Origin: Lachnospiraceae bacterium
GTDB taxonomy: Bacteria > Bacillota_A > Clostridia > Lachnospirales > Lachnospiraceae
Direction: 5' to 3'
Assembly: GCA_016291475.1 (NCBI GenBank)
Contig: JAEEXJ010000021.1
Coordinates: forward strand, 1 to 35,593
DNA length: 35,593 nucleotides
Of this stretch, positions 26,078 to 32,986 are shown in pieces. Under the pieces are notes generated by a model that did not search any database, was not told where the DNA came from, and saw only the letters and a list, made by a program, of their open reading frames with translations. How positions within the stretch are numbered: position 1 is the first letter of the stretch; every line of letters begins with the position of its first letter. The position numbers and the translations under genes are program-made.

Positions 26078-26656
26078 TCAGCCGCCGAAAGCATCGCTTC
26101 CGTATTCCTCTCGATATTTCGCATCCGCTTCCGTTGTTCCGTATGCCCGCGTAGCAGGTCCGTTTGAGTCGGAAAACTGCTGATTCATATTCTGTAATCC
26201 GGAGTTTGTCTCATCCGATTCGTGAAAAGGAATCTCCTCATAACTGACATATTCTTCGGAAGGGTCATATCGCTTAACAGGTTTCTTAACAGCGCCCTCT
26301 ATCAAGATAGAAATATTTGCAACTATATGTAACAGATTACAGAGCGGAGTAATACCCACAGTCATAAGTGACGTGCTGTTCAAAGATATTGCAAAGCCCA
26401 AAAACACAAATACATCTCCCAGCAGGAACAATACCGAAACAAAGATCATAATGATGGACAGTGGGACCGAAACATTGTTACCGGATCTCGACGACTTGAT
26501 TGTAGCCAAATGAGTAAACCACAGACAAAAATAAAATATGATTCCTGTTTTCCACCATTCAATAATGCTTCCGAAAAAGATAATAAGATCGATCCCCTTA
26601 ATAATTAACGAGATCAGGGCAATGGTGAAACCAACTTTTTTTATATCATTATTCAT
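26078..26656 (-). CDS. Small four-helix membrane protein with conserved YGSDAFGG tail (paralogue 2)
   Basis: The protein has 192 aa and four hydrophobic helices in residues 7-125, then a charged region ('YDPSEEYVSYEEIPFHESDE') and the tail 'YGTTEADAKYREEYGSDAFGG'. 'NMNQQ' precedes the tail in both this protein and the 25451-26050 product. The divergence of the membrane part and the preservation of the tail suggest the tail is the functional or recognised element. The ribosome binding site is weak (AAAGA close by; AAGGA further off). Confidence 0.77.
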   Translation of the reverse strand: MNNDIKKVGFTIALISLIIKGIDLIIFFGSIIEWWKTGIIFYFCLWFTHLATIKSSRSGNNVSVPLSIIMIFVSVLFLLGDVFVFLGFAISLNSTSLMTVGITPLCNLLHIVANISILIEGAVKKPVKRYDPSEEYVSYEEIPFHESDETNSGLQNMNQQFSDSNGPATRAYGTTEADAKYREEYGSDAFGG

Positions 26657-26703
26657 TCTTTATTAAATCCTTAAAACAATAGATCAAATACTTCAGGCAT
26701 ATG

Positions 26704-27099
26704 TCAAGACCGCTCAATTTCCGTAAGACGGTCCTCCTGTTTTTTTATATCCAACAATACGGACAAATTTACAACAAACAAAAAGATATTAACGATCGGA
26801 TGAGTTCCCGTACGATACAAAGGATTTCCGAAAAACACGGTAGTTATCATGAACAATACAACATCCACAGCCAGGATGACCGTCAATAGGGCAATCATGA
26901 TACGTGACAGAACCTTGGATACTTTTACATTAGTTGAGATACATGAGATCAAGGTTATAACACTTGGCAGATACAATACAAAATAGACGCCCATACCGGC
27001 AACGGGTCTTCCCACATATCCCAATAACAGCATCATCAATTTATATGCTATCGTTACAATGCTGATAATAATTCCTATTATTCTTATGTGTCTGTCCAT
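26704..27099 (-). CDS. Small four-helix membrane protein, tail-less paralogue 3
   Basis: The 131-aa protein has four hydrophobic helices and the same ending of the membrane part, 'THPIVNIFLFVVNLSVLL', as the 25451-26050 product ('VHPVVNIFLIFANSYIL'). It stops after a short charged helix (KKQEDRLTEIERS) and lacks the YGSDAFGG tail. 'TNVKVSKVLSRIMIALL' matches 'AGKKVSKIIAYIMIPIH' of paralogue 1, which supports common descent. The start ATG at 27099 has GGAG 8 bp upstream. Confidence 0.75.
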   Translation of the reverse strand: MDRHIRIIGIIISIVTIAYKLMMLLLGYVGRPVAGMGVYFVLYLPSVITLISCISTNVKVSKVLSRIMIALLTVILAVDVVLFMITTVFFGNPLYRTGTHPIVNIFLFVVNLSVLLDIKKQEDRLTEIERS

Positions 27100-27124
27100 G
27101 CTTTATCTCCGGTATAAGAATCAA

Positions 27125-27346
27125 TTACCATTTCATCAGCATTGCCATCGAAATATATATCATGCTCACAGAAATAACTATCAAAGCGAGAATAAGTATA
27201 GATTTACGAACTTTAGGCTTATAAAAGCATTTGTGAAAAGATTTCATGAAAGTTATTTCCCAAGGTTCTTCGGTATCCTTATTACGATTGATTATTTCAA
27301 TAGTTTCTCCGGGTATTTCATTTTCCTTTATTTTTTTCTCAGACAT
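27125..27346 (-). CDS. Small tail-anchored membrane protein, 73 aa
   Basis: I choose ATG 27346, 10 bp after the murF-like stop; a TTG-initiated longer form would overlap that gene. The first ~50 residues are charged and hydrophilic ('MSEKKIKENEIPGETIEI', 'EEPWEITFMKSFHKCFY'). The C-terminal ~20 residues form one transmembrane helix ('SILILALIVISVSMIYISMAM'), giving a tail-anchored topology. It lies between the murF-like gene and the membrane paralogues. No family is recognised. Confidence 0.65.
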   Translation of the reverse strand: MSEKKIKENEIPGETIEIINRNKDTEEPWEITFMKSFHKCFYKPKVRKSILILALIVISVSMIYISMAMLMKW

Positions 27347-27356
27347 ACTTTTATGA

Positions 27357-28946
27357 TCAGTAATTATCCGGAAGATCGTTTTCAAGCAGGATATATTTTT
27401 TCTTATCCGACTTAATGTTCATGGCACGATTCATTGCATCCTGAAGGTTATCGAATGCCTCTACTTTATTTTTCTCAAATCCCGTAGAAAGAACGCCTTC
27501 GTATATGGGCTCTGTTCTCTTTTTACCTACGAGGAATATATAATCGCAGTTAGCTGCCGCATAGGTTCCGAATTTGAAATTATAATCTCTCTCATCTTCT
27601 CCGAGCTCTACCATCCCCGGAGTGATAAGAATATGCTCACCGTCAAAAAGATTAAGCATCTCGACAGCGGCTTTTGATCCGATGGGGTTGGAGTTAAAGG
27701 TATCATCGATAACCGTTACGCTTCCTCTGTCAAGAAGCTGCAATCTGTGCTCTGCGGGCTGTAACCTTCTTACGGGAATCTTCAGATCAGCAAGAGATAT
27801 TCCGTAAGAATGTGCCACTGCGATGGCGCCGAGCACATTGATGACATTATGCCCGCCTATAAGCCTGGTGGTGAATTCTTCTCTGGAACCGTCCGGTGCG
27901 ATGACCGTAAATGTAGTACCCATATCGGATACTTTCACGTTTTCGGTGCGATATCCGTTCGTATCACCGGCTCCGTACATTACGGTATTCTTGTATTTTC
28001 CTGCATTGCCTGCGATGTATTCGTTATCACCGTTCAGGAAAAGAAGTCCTCCCTCAGGAAGTGCATCTCCAAGTTCGAACTTGGTTTTAACGATATTGTC
28101 CATGTTAAAGAAAGTCTCGAGATGCTGAGGGCCGATGGAGGTTATAAGTCCGTCGCGGGGATGAACTATATCGCATATCTCTTTGATCTCTCCTACTTTT
28201 CTGGCACCCATCTCACATACAAAAATCTCATGAGTGCTCTTCATCTGTTCTCTTATGGTCTTAACAACCCCCATGGGAGTGTTGTAACTTTCAGGTGTGA
28301 CGAGAACGTTATATTTTACGCTGAGTAACGTATTCAGATAAAACTTCAGTGAGGTCTTACCGTAACTTCCGGTAACGCCGATAACACGGATATGATCGTT
28401 ATCCGCAAGTATCTTCTTCGCATCGTTAATGTAATACTGTCTTACCATATGCTCTATCGGACGGTTGATCACATTGGCAAGAGGCAGAAGAAAAGGTACA
28501 AAACATACATCAAGAAAAGCAGCATGAATGATTCCGAAAAAGTGTGTGTGTTCTCCCGCAAACCAGCCAAGGAATGCGATAAGAATGCCAAGGATGCAGG
28601 TAGTTACGACAAGTCTCTTAGCCCTTGTGGTATAGACAAGTTTTTTCTTAGTGAAAACCTTCTTGAGAAAACCGTAGAATCTGATGACGATATAGAGAAT
28701 GAACATCGCAAAACAGATGGTAAAGATGTTCACGAAAAAGCACAAGAATGGTGCAAAAATAAGTACAAAAACAAGCAGCTTTTGCTTACCGAAATTGGTT
28801 TTAAGCCAGTGAAAATGCTCTTCATTGTCATAGCCGTTCAGCTGAAGCATATGAAGGTTAAATCTGAGCACCATGAAAAATGCCCAGCCGCACAGCAATA
28901 TACAAATAATACTTATGATTTTATTAAAAAGAACCAGGTCCATCAT
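27357..28946 (-). CDS. murF: Membrane-tethered MurF-like Mur ligase
   Basis: Residues ~180-529 form a Mur ligase: ATP loop 'GVTGSYGKTS', 'TPESYNTPMGVV', 'EMGARKVGEI', 'GGHNVINVLGAIAVAHSYG', 'VIDDTFNSNPIGSKAAVEML'. MurF adds D-Ala-D-Ala to the UDP-MurNAc-tripeptide. Standard MurF is soluble and about 450 aa. Here ~170 extra N-terminal residues carry five or so hydrophobic helices ('IISIICILLCGWAFFMVL', 'LVFVLIFAPFLCFFVNIF', 'VVTTCILGILIAFLGWF'), so the ligase would be held at the inner membrane face. The start overlaps the hydrolase stop (TAATG). The ddl gene in the same run supports the MurF assignment. Confidence 0.87.
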   Translation of the reverse strand: MMDLVLFNKIISIICILLCGWAFFMVLRFNLHMLQLNGYDNEEHFHWLKTNFGKQKLLVFVLIFAPFLCFFVNIFTICFAMFILYIVIRFYGFLKKVFTKKKLVYTTRAKRLVVTTCILGILIAFLGWFAGEHTHFFGIIHAAFLDVCFVPFLLPLANVINRPIEHMVRQYYINDAKKILADNDHIRVIGVTGSYGKTSLKFYLNTLLSVKYNVLVTPESYNTPMGVVKTIREQMKSTHEIFVCEMGARKVGEIKEICDIVHPRDGLITSIGPQHLETFFNMDNIVKTKFELGDALPEGGLLFLNGDNEYIAGNAGKYKNTVMYGAGDTNGYRTENVKVSDMGTTFTVIAPDGSREEFTTRLIGGHNVINVLGAIAVAHSYGISLADLKIPVRRLQPAEHRLQLLDRGSVTVIDDTFNSNPIGSKAAVEMLNLFDGEHILITPGMVELGEDERDYNFKFGTYAAANCDYIFLVGKKRTEPIYEGVLSTGFEKNKVEAFDNLQDAMNRAMNIKSDKKKYILLENDLPDNY

Positions 28947-29722
28947 TACTCCGTGATATCAAGATACGCTCTTATTATTCCGGTAAACACAGGCACATTC
29001 TCAGCAAAAGAAAAATGGCCTGTTCCGGGAATAACCGCAAGTCCTGCGGAAGGCATAAGTTTCTCCATTGTCTTTGCATCGGAGATCGGAGTGGCATCAT
29101 CCTTGTCACCCCAGACTAAAAGCGTATCGTATTTGTTACCTGCAAACAGAGGTGTAAGATCTTCGTTAACCGCTTTTACAAGACAGCCCTTCATAACGGG
29201 CGAAGCATTTCTGTAATCTTCAGAGCCTTGAGTGGATTTCCAAAGATCTATCATCTCTTTGAAAAAAGCATATATAGGCTTGAAATTCAGGATTGCTTTT
29301 AGTATCTTGTAGTGTCTTATCCTGATCTTCTGCTTAAGAGATCTCTTGGGCATCACTCCTGCAGAATCTACCAGGATTATTCTGTCTATCTCAAAAGGAA
29401 GCTCCTTCCTTGAAGTCAGCTTGATTATCATTCTGCCGCCGTAGGAATGACCTATCAGCAATGCCTTCCTGATCTGAAGTTCCTCCATGAGCTTTATGAA
29501 AAAATCTGTGAACTGATCCACAGTCCAGCTTTCGGGAGGTTCCTGACTAGCACCGAATCCGGGCAGGTCAAACTGAAGAACACGGTACTTAGGGAGAAGT
29601 GCTTTTGCTACGACATCATACAGAGGATAAGAAGTCCCCCATCCCTGTAAAATGACTGCGGTTTCATCGCCTTCTCCGGTAAATTTATATGCGATTTTTA
29701 AACCATCGATCGTAATGTCCAT
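28946..29722 (-). CDS. Alpha/beta hydrolase
   Basis: The fold is clear: 'VILQGWGTSYPLYDVVAKAL' with oxyanion-side residues, nucleophile elbow GHSYGG (Ser93), acid in 'WGDKDDATP' and His in 'GTGHFSF'. The length of 258 aa is normal. There is no signal peptide, so it is cytoplasmic. The substrate is unknown. It is the first gene of the envelope operon and is translationally coupled to the murF-like gene through TAATG. The ribosome binding site is weak (AGG), and an extended -10 element lies only ~10 bp upstream of the start. Confidence 0.9.
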   Translation of the reverse strand: MDITIDGLKIAYKFTGEGDETAVILQGWGTSYPLYDVVAKALLPKYRVLQFDLPGFGASQEPPESWTVDQFTDFFIKLMEELQIRKALLIGHSYGGRMIIKLTSRKELPFEIDRIILVDSAGVMPKRSLKQKIRIRHYKILKAILNFKPIYAFFKEMIDLWKSTQGSEDYRNASPVMKGCLVKAVNEDLTPLFAGNKYDTLLVWGDKDDATPISDAKTMEKLMPSAGLAVIPGTGHFSFAENVPVFTGIIRAYLDITE

Positions 29723-29732
29723 AACCTATGAC

Positions 29733-29741
29733 ATTTTACCA
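29733..29741 (-). promoter_or_regulatory. Possible extended -10 promoter for the hydrolase-murF-ddl operon
   Basis: TGGTAAAAT on the minus strand matches an extended -10 element (TGnTATAAT). It sits ~10 bp before the hydrolase ATG, so transcription would start almost at the start codon. The -35 region is poor. Confidence is low. Confidence 0.25.
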
Positions 29742-29840
29742 CTTTTCAGGGGGTTATTCCATTAAAAAAGCCGTATATTTCAAGGTTTCGGATAATTGAG
29801 TCGCGTATTTGCGCATATACAATCTCTGTGGTTGAGTTGA

Positions 29841-30434
29841 GGCTTCTGAGGTGATGGGAGGGCTATAAATTCGAGCTTTTGGCGAGAATTTATAGCCCTT
29901 TGGAGTAAATTGGGGCTTCTGAGGTGCAGAATTGGCTGTAAAACTTGGCTTTTCGCTTTATTTTACAGCCCGTTTCAGTAGAATTTGGCTTCTGAGGTAA
30001 TAAAAAAGCTGTAAAATCCGGCTTTTTGCTTGTTTTTACAGCCCGTTTCAGTAGAATTTGGCTTCTGAGGTGCAGAAATGGCTGTAATTTCGAGCCTTAA
30101 GAGCCAATTTACAGCCTGTTTCAGTAGAATTTGGCTTCTATGATACTAAAAAGGCTGTAAAATTCGGCCTTTTGCTTGATTTTACAGCCCGCTTCAGTAA
30201 AATTTGGCTTCTGAGGTGTAGAAATGACTGTAAAACTTGGCTTTTCGCTTTATTTTACAGCCCGTTATAGTAGAATTTGGTTTCTGAGGAGCAGAAATGA
30301 CTGTAATTTCGAGCCTTAAGAGCCAATTTACAGCCTGCTTCAGTGGATCTTGGCTTCAATGGTACTAAAAAGGCTGTAAAATCCGGCTTTATCCGAGATT
30401 TTACAGCCTGTCTATCAGAAGATTGGTTGAGTTT
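29841..30434 (+). repeat. Left array: eight 73-bp units with palindromic cores
   Basis: Units begin at 29841, 29914, 29987, 30060, 30133, 30206, 30279 and 30352, exactly 73 bp apart. Each has a 20-bp lead (GGCTTCTGAGGTGCAGAAAT-like), a 37-bp palindromic core and a 16-bp trailer (CGTTTCAGTAGAATTT). The core stem is GGCTGTAAAA/TTTTACAGCC around a 17-nt loop with three sequence types. The first unit has a variant stem (GGCTATAAA/TTTATAGCC). A partial next lead (GGCTTCTTA) starts at 30435, after an 83-bp step. The array fills the gap between the hydrolase and the DUF6171-like gene. No open reading frame of note runs through it. Confidence 0.95.
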
Positions 30435-30449
30435 GGCTTCTTATCACCA

Positions 30450-30695
30450 TCACCACTTGGATATGGGACAGTGCGCGGCTTTGGATGCAGCTCTGATTTC
30501 TACGTAGCATCCACACTTGAGACAAGTGCCGGAAAGAAGACTTTCACATGACAAGCAGACCTTCAAACGATCTTCGTAAAGCTCATCCGAGGTCTTCTCG
30601 GAATCAGGCAGCATTGCTCTTGTCTTCTTTACATATTCATATATATCGGCCTTTTCCGCCATATCGCGGATCAGACAAAGCTTACATTCGCCCAT
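30450..30695 (-). CDS. DUF6171-like small cysteine-rich protein
   Basis: The 81-aa protein has Cys4 and Cys7 (CKLC), then CLSC and CLKCGCYVEIRAASKAAHCP near the C-terminus, the pattern of a small zinc- or metal-binding protein. I recognise it as DUF6171-like from the 'CLKCGCYVEIRA...CP...KW' ending, with moderate certainty. No good Shine-Dalgarno precedes the ATG at 30695. It sits between the two inverted repeat arrays, next to the GGDEF remnant, and ends only a few bases from the left array. Confidence 0.7.
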   Translation of the reverse strand: MGECKLCLIRDMAEKADIYEYVKKTRAMLPDSEKTSDELYEDRLKVCLSCESLLSGTCLKCGCYVEIRAASKAAHCPISKW

Positions 30696-30745
30696 ATAAT
30701 TAATCTATATTTGTACTGATAAATCTTTATACAGTAAAAACGGTG

Positions 30746-31222
30746 TTATCTGTTCTTTTCCTTTTCTTCGTACATATTCTCATCGGCAATATCTATGAAC
30801 TCTTTAAGAGTAATGGAACCGTCAGATGATGCGATTCCTATGCTTACGGTAAGTTCAAAAGGAACTTCGGTCTTTTTATTTATCTCAGCCAGCTTATCCT
30901 TGATGCCTTTTTTCAGCTTCTCGCACTCTTCTAATCCCGAAGACTCAAACAGAATTGAAAACTCGTCACCACCGTATCTTGCGATATTAGCTCTCTTGGG
31001 AAGTTCTTTGCATCCCTGACGCAGTACATGCTCATTGATCAGCACAAATATGGTATCTGAAACAAAAAAGACCATCTCAGCGATGATGGATATTGCAAAA
31101 TTCCTCTGCGCCATCATTCTGGAAAGTCCCATGGTCTTCCCCAGGATTACGGCAATAAGTATGAAAGATATAAGATTTATTTCCGTGTAAAGGATCGCAT
31201 ATTCAATATTCATGTATTCCAT
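30746..31222 (-). CDS. GGDEF protein with internal deletion (probably inactive diguanylate cyclase)
   Basis: The 158-aa protein has two hydrophobic helices at the N-terminus, then passes directly into the second half of a GGDEF domain: 'RYGGDEFSIL' (GGDEF at 84-88), 'LTVSIGIASSDG' and 'ADENMYEEKEKNR'. The front half of the domain (DxLTGLxNR, the metal-binding Asp of LDxDxFK, and NDxxGHxxGD) is missing. The join falls after 'DTIFVLINEHVLRQG', which is where an in-frame deletion would have fused a helix to the domain middle. Without the metal and substrate residues it should not make c-di-GMP. The frame stays open, so it is either a recent remnant or a repurposed protein. Confidence 0.7.
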   Translation of the reverse strand: MEYMNIEYAILYTEINLISFILIAVILGKTMGLSRMMAQRNFAISIIAEMVFFVSDTIFVLINEHVLRQGCKELPKRANIARYGGDEFSILFESSGLEECEKLKKGIKDKLAEINKKTEVPFELTVSIGIASSDGSITLKEFIDIADENMYEEKEKNR

Positions 31223-31248
31223 TATACCCTATATATGTGTAAAACAAA
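31221..31248 (-). promoter_or_regulatory. Possible promoter overlapping the GGDEF-remnant start
   Basis: A perfect TATAAT (31221-31226, minus strand) overlaps the first ATG at 31222, with TTTGTT 16 bp upstream (31243-31248). If used, transcription would begin near the in-frame ATG at 31213, making a leaderless message from that codon. The -35 match is weak. Confidence 0.25.
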
Positions 31249-31261
31249 AAAGCGAGATAAA

Positions 31262-31599
31262 CTACTGAAGCAGGCTGTAAAATAAAGCGAAAAGCCAAGT
31301 TTTACAGCCATTTCTACACCTCAGAAGCCTAAATCAACTGAAACGGGCTGTAAAAACAAGCAAAAGGCTTCGTTTTACAGCCACTCCATCACCTCAGAAA
31401 CTTAAAATCACTGAAACGGGCTGTAAAATCAAGCAAAAGGCCAAGTTTTACAGCCACTCCATCACCTCAGAAACATAAAATCACTGAAACGGGCTGTAAA
31501 ATCAAGCAAAAGGCTTCGTTTTACAGCCATTTCTGCACCCCAGAAGCCTAAATCACCTGAAACGGGCTGTAAAATCAAGCAAAAGGCTTCGTTTTGCAG
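31262..31599 (-). repeat. Right array, first part: 73-bp units in inverted orientation
   Basis: Palindromic cores start at 31273, 31346, 31419, 31492 and 31565, again exactly 73 bp apart, but the whole unit is the reverse complement of the left array. The core at 31273-31309 is the exact reverse complement of the core at 29934-29970 (37 of 37). Loops alternate between a CCAAG type and a CTTCG type. The fifth core is cut near its end by the IS3 element. Confidence 0.94.
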
Positions 31600-31606
31600 T
31601 AGTCAA

Positions 31607-31620
31607 GTAAAAGTAGACAC
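31607..31620. repeat. Left terminal inverted repeat of the IS3 element
   Basis: GTAAAAGTAGACAC is present here, and its exact reverse complement is at 32966-32979. Confidence 0.8.
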
Positions 31621-31646
31621 AGTTCTCACTTTTTAGACACTCTTTT

Positions 31647-32492
31647 TCAGGCATAGTACTCCCGGTATTGTTTGGGAGTCAGATAATTTAAAGAGTACGC
31701 AGGGCGTTCCTCATTGAAGAACAAGATGTACTTGTTGATCTCTGTATCTATGCTCTCGTTGCTGGTTATGTGCAGATCATTAAACATCTCCGCCTTGATC
31801 CAGCCGTTGATTGCTTCCATGGCTGCATTATCGGTTGGAGTGCCGGCTCGTGACATTGAGCGTACTATGTTATACAGTGGCAGAAGCTCATTAAAGCTCT
31901 TTGAAGAGTAAACAGATCCCTGATCTGTGTGCAGGATCATTTCCAAATCGGGATACCTTGCCTTGATATCAAGGATTCCCTTGAGCCCGCTCATATATGT
32001 CATCCTGTCGCCGCGCTTTTTGGACAACGAATATGAAAGTATCTCATTATTCCATATGTCCATGAACAGTGTCAGTTCATAGTAAATGCCTTTCAGATAG
32101 AACGCAGTCATGTCGCTTACTATACACTGCAACGGTCCGGAAACATTTATGCCGCTCATCAAAAGATTGGGATATACCTTGTAAGGATCACCCGGCTTTT
32201 TGTATCTGTAGTGCTTGGAGATACTTGTTATACCAGCTGCTTTACATATCCTGTGAGCTCTTTGGTCAGACATAACAAGTCCCGTGTCCAGACGTATTTT
32301 TGCATTAAGCCAGCGATATCCGTGAGAGGGATATCTGGAATGATATTCCTTAAACAGTACAATATCGCTGATGAACGATTTCATACGATCTGAAGGATGC
32401 TCAAGTCGTTTTTTCCACTTGTAAAATCCGCTGCGATTTATACTTAGTACGCTGCACAGGTACTTTACAGGGAACTGACCCGATAATTCCAT
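31647..32492 (-). CDS. IS3-family transposase OrfB (DDE integrase domain)
   Basis: The 281-aa protein has an HTH_21-like N-terminal region ('HSRYPSHGYRWLNAKIR') and an rve integrase core. The catalytic triad is Asp127 ('IVSDMTAFY'), Asp190 ('LHTDQGSVYSS') and Glu226 ('DNAAMEAINGWIK'), with 35 residues between the last two, the DD(35)E spacing of IS3 elements. It ends in the usual 'YILFFNEERPAYSLNYLTPKQYREYY'. It appears intact. Its ATG overlaps the OrfA stop (TAATG), which suggests reinitiation rather than the programmed -1 frameshift of many IS3 elements. Confidence 0.95.
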   Translation of the reverse strand: MELSGQFPVKYLCSVLSINRSGFYKWKKRLEHPSDRMKSFISDIVLFKEYHSRYPSHGYRWLNAKIRLDTGLVMSDQRAHRICKAAGITSISKHYRYKKPGDPYKVYPNLLMSGINVSGPLQCIVSDMTAFYLKGIYYELTLFMDIWNNEILSYSLSKKRGDRMTYMSGLKGILDIKARYPDLEMILHTDQGSVYSSKSFNELLPLYNIVRSMSRAGTPTDNAAMEAINGWIKAEMFNDLHITSNESIDTEINKYILFFNEERPAYSLNYLTPKQYREYYA

Positions 32493-32872
32493 TACGATTT
32501 CGAATTCTTGTTGTTTAAAGGAATGAATTCCTTGTTTGCACCAGCTCCTTTCACTTCGTATCCTTTTTTTGCGCGCAATTCATTGGCTTTGGATATAATC
32601 AGTTCTCTGATGAGTTCTTCCTTAGACATCGCCATGTATTCGCTAATTTCGGGACTGTCAGGTAATTTTGATCGTAATACCCTGACTTCGTCGGATGAAG
32701 GAGTTAAACTGGGCGTTTTGATAGGTATTCCGTTTGCTTTTTTATATTCACGCACATAGAGTTCAGCAGTAGATTTACCGATACCATACTTATCCATTGC
32801 TTCCCTCTTTGTGATTTCGTGCTTATAAATCTGCTCTCCTATGGATATCCTTTCAGCCTTTTTGTGTGACAT
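32492..32872 (-). CDS. IS3-family transposase OrfA (helix-turn-helix)
   Basis: I choose the start at ATG 32872, with GGGAGG at 32879-32884; this gives 126 aa beginning MSHKKAERISIGEQIYKHEI. A helix-turn-helix is visible in 'ITKREAMDKYGIGKSTAELYV', followed by a charged helix ('MSKEELIRELIISKANELRA') that would dimerise. It binds the element ends and pairs with OrfB. It looks intact. Confidence 0.88.
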   Translation of the reverse strand: MSHKKAERISIGEQIYKHEITKREAMDKYGIGKSTAELYVREYKKANGIPIKTPSLTPSSDEVRVLRSKLPDSPEISEYMAMSKEELIRELIISKANELRAKKGYEVKGAGANKEFIPLNNKNSKS

Positions 32873-32965
32873 GCAGACCTCCCTGAATAAATCATTTGTA
32901 AGCATGAATACCTTGTTACTATAGTGTATCAGCAAAAAAGTATCGTGTTTACAAAAATTAGTTAG

Positions 32966-32979
32966 GTGTCTACTTTTAC
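32966..32979. repeat. Right terminal inverted repeat of the IS3 element
   Basis: GTGTCTACTTTTAC is the exact reverse complement of 31607-31620. Confidence 0.8.
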
Positions 32980-32986
32980 GTTATCA

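Larger units (their letters stand above)
31600..32986. mobile_element. IS3-family insertion sequence inside the repeat array
   Basis: Inverted ends GTAAAAGTAGACAC (31607-31620) and its complement (32966-32979) bound two overlapping transposase genes read on the minus strand. The limits given are approximate to within about 7 bp. The flanks carry related, not identical, 13-nt sequences of the array core (CTTCGTTTTGCAG left, CTTCATTTTACAG right), so there is no clean short target duplication. The element separates 31262-31599 from 32987-33540 of the same array. Confidence 0.88.

Noticed and set aside
28392..29216. Plus-strand 274-aa open frame
   Set aside because: It lies opposite the clear murF-like and hydrolase genes, has no domain character and no ribosome binding site.
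29841..30434. Left array as a CRISPR array
   Set aside because: The linkers are as conserved as the cores and no cas genes are near; a CRISPR array would have unique spacers.
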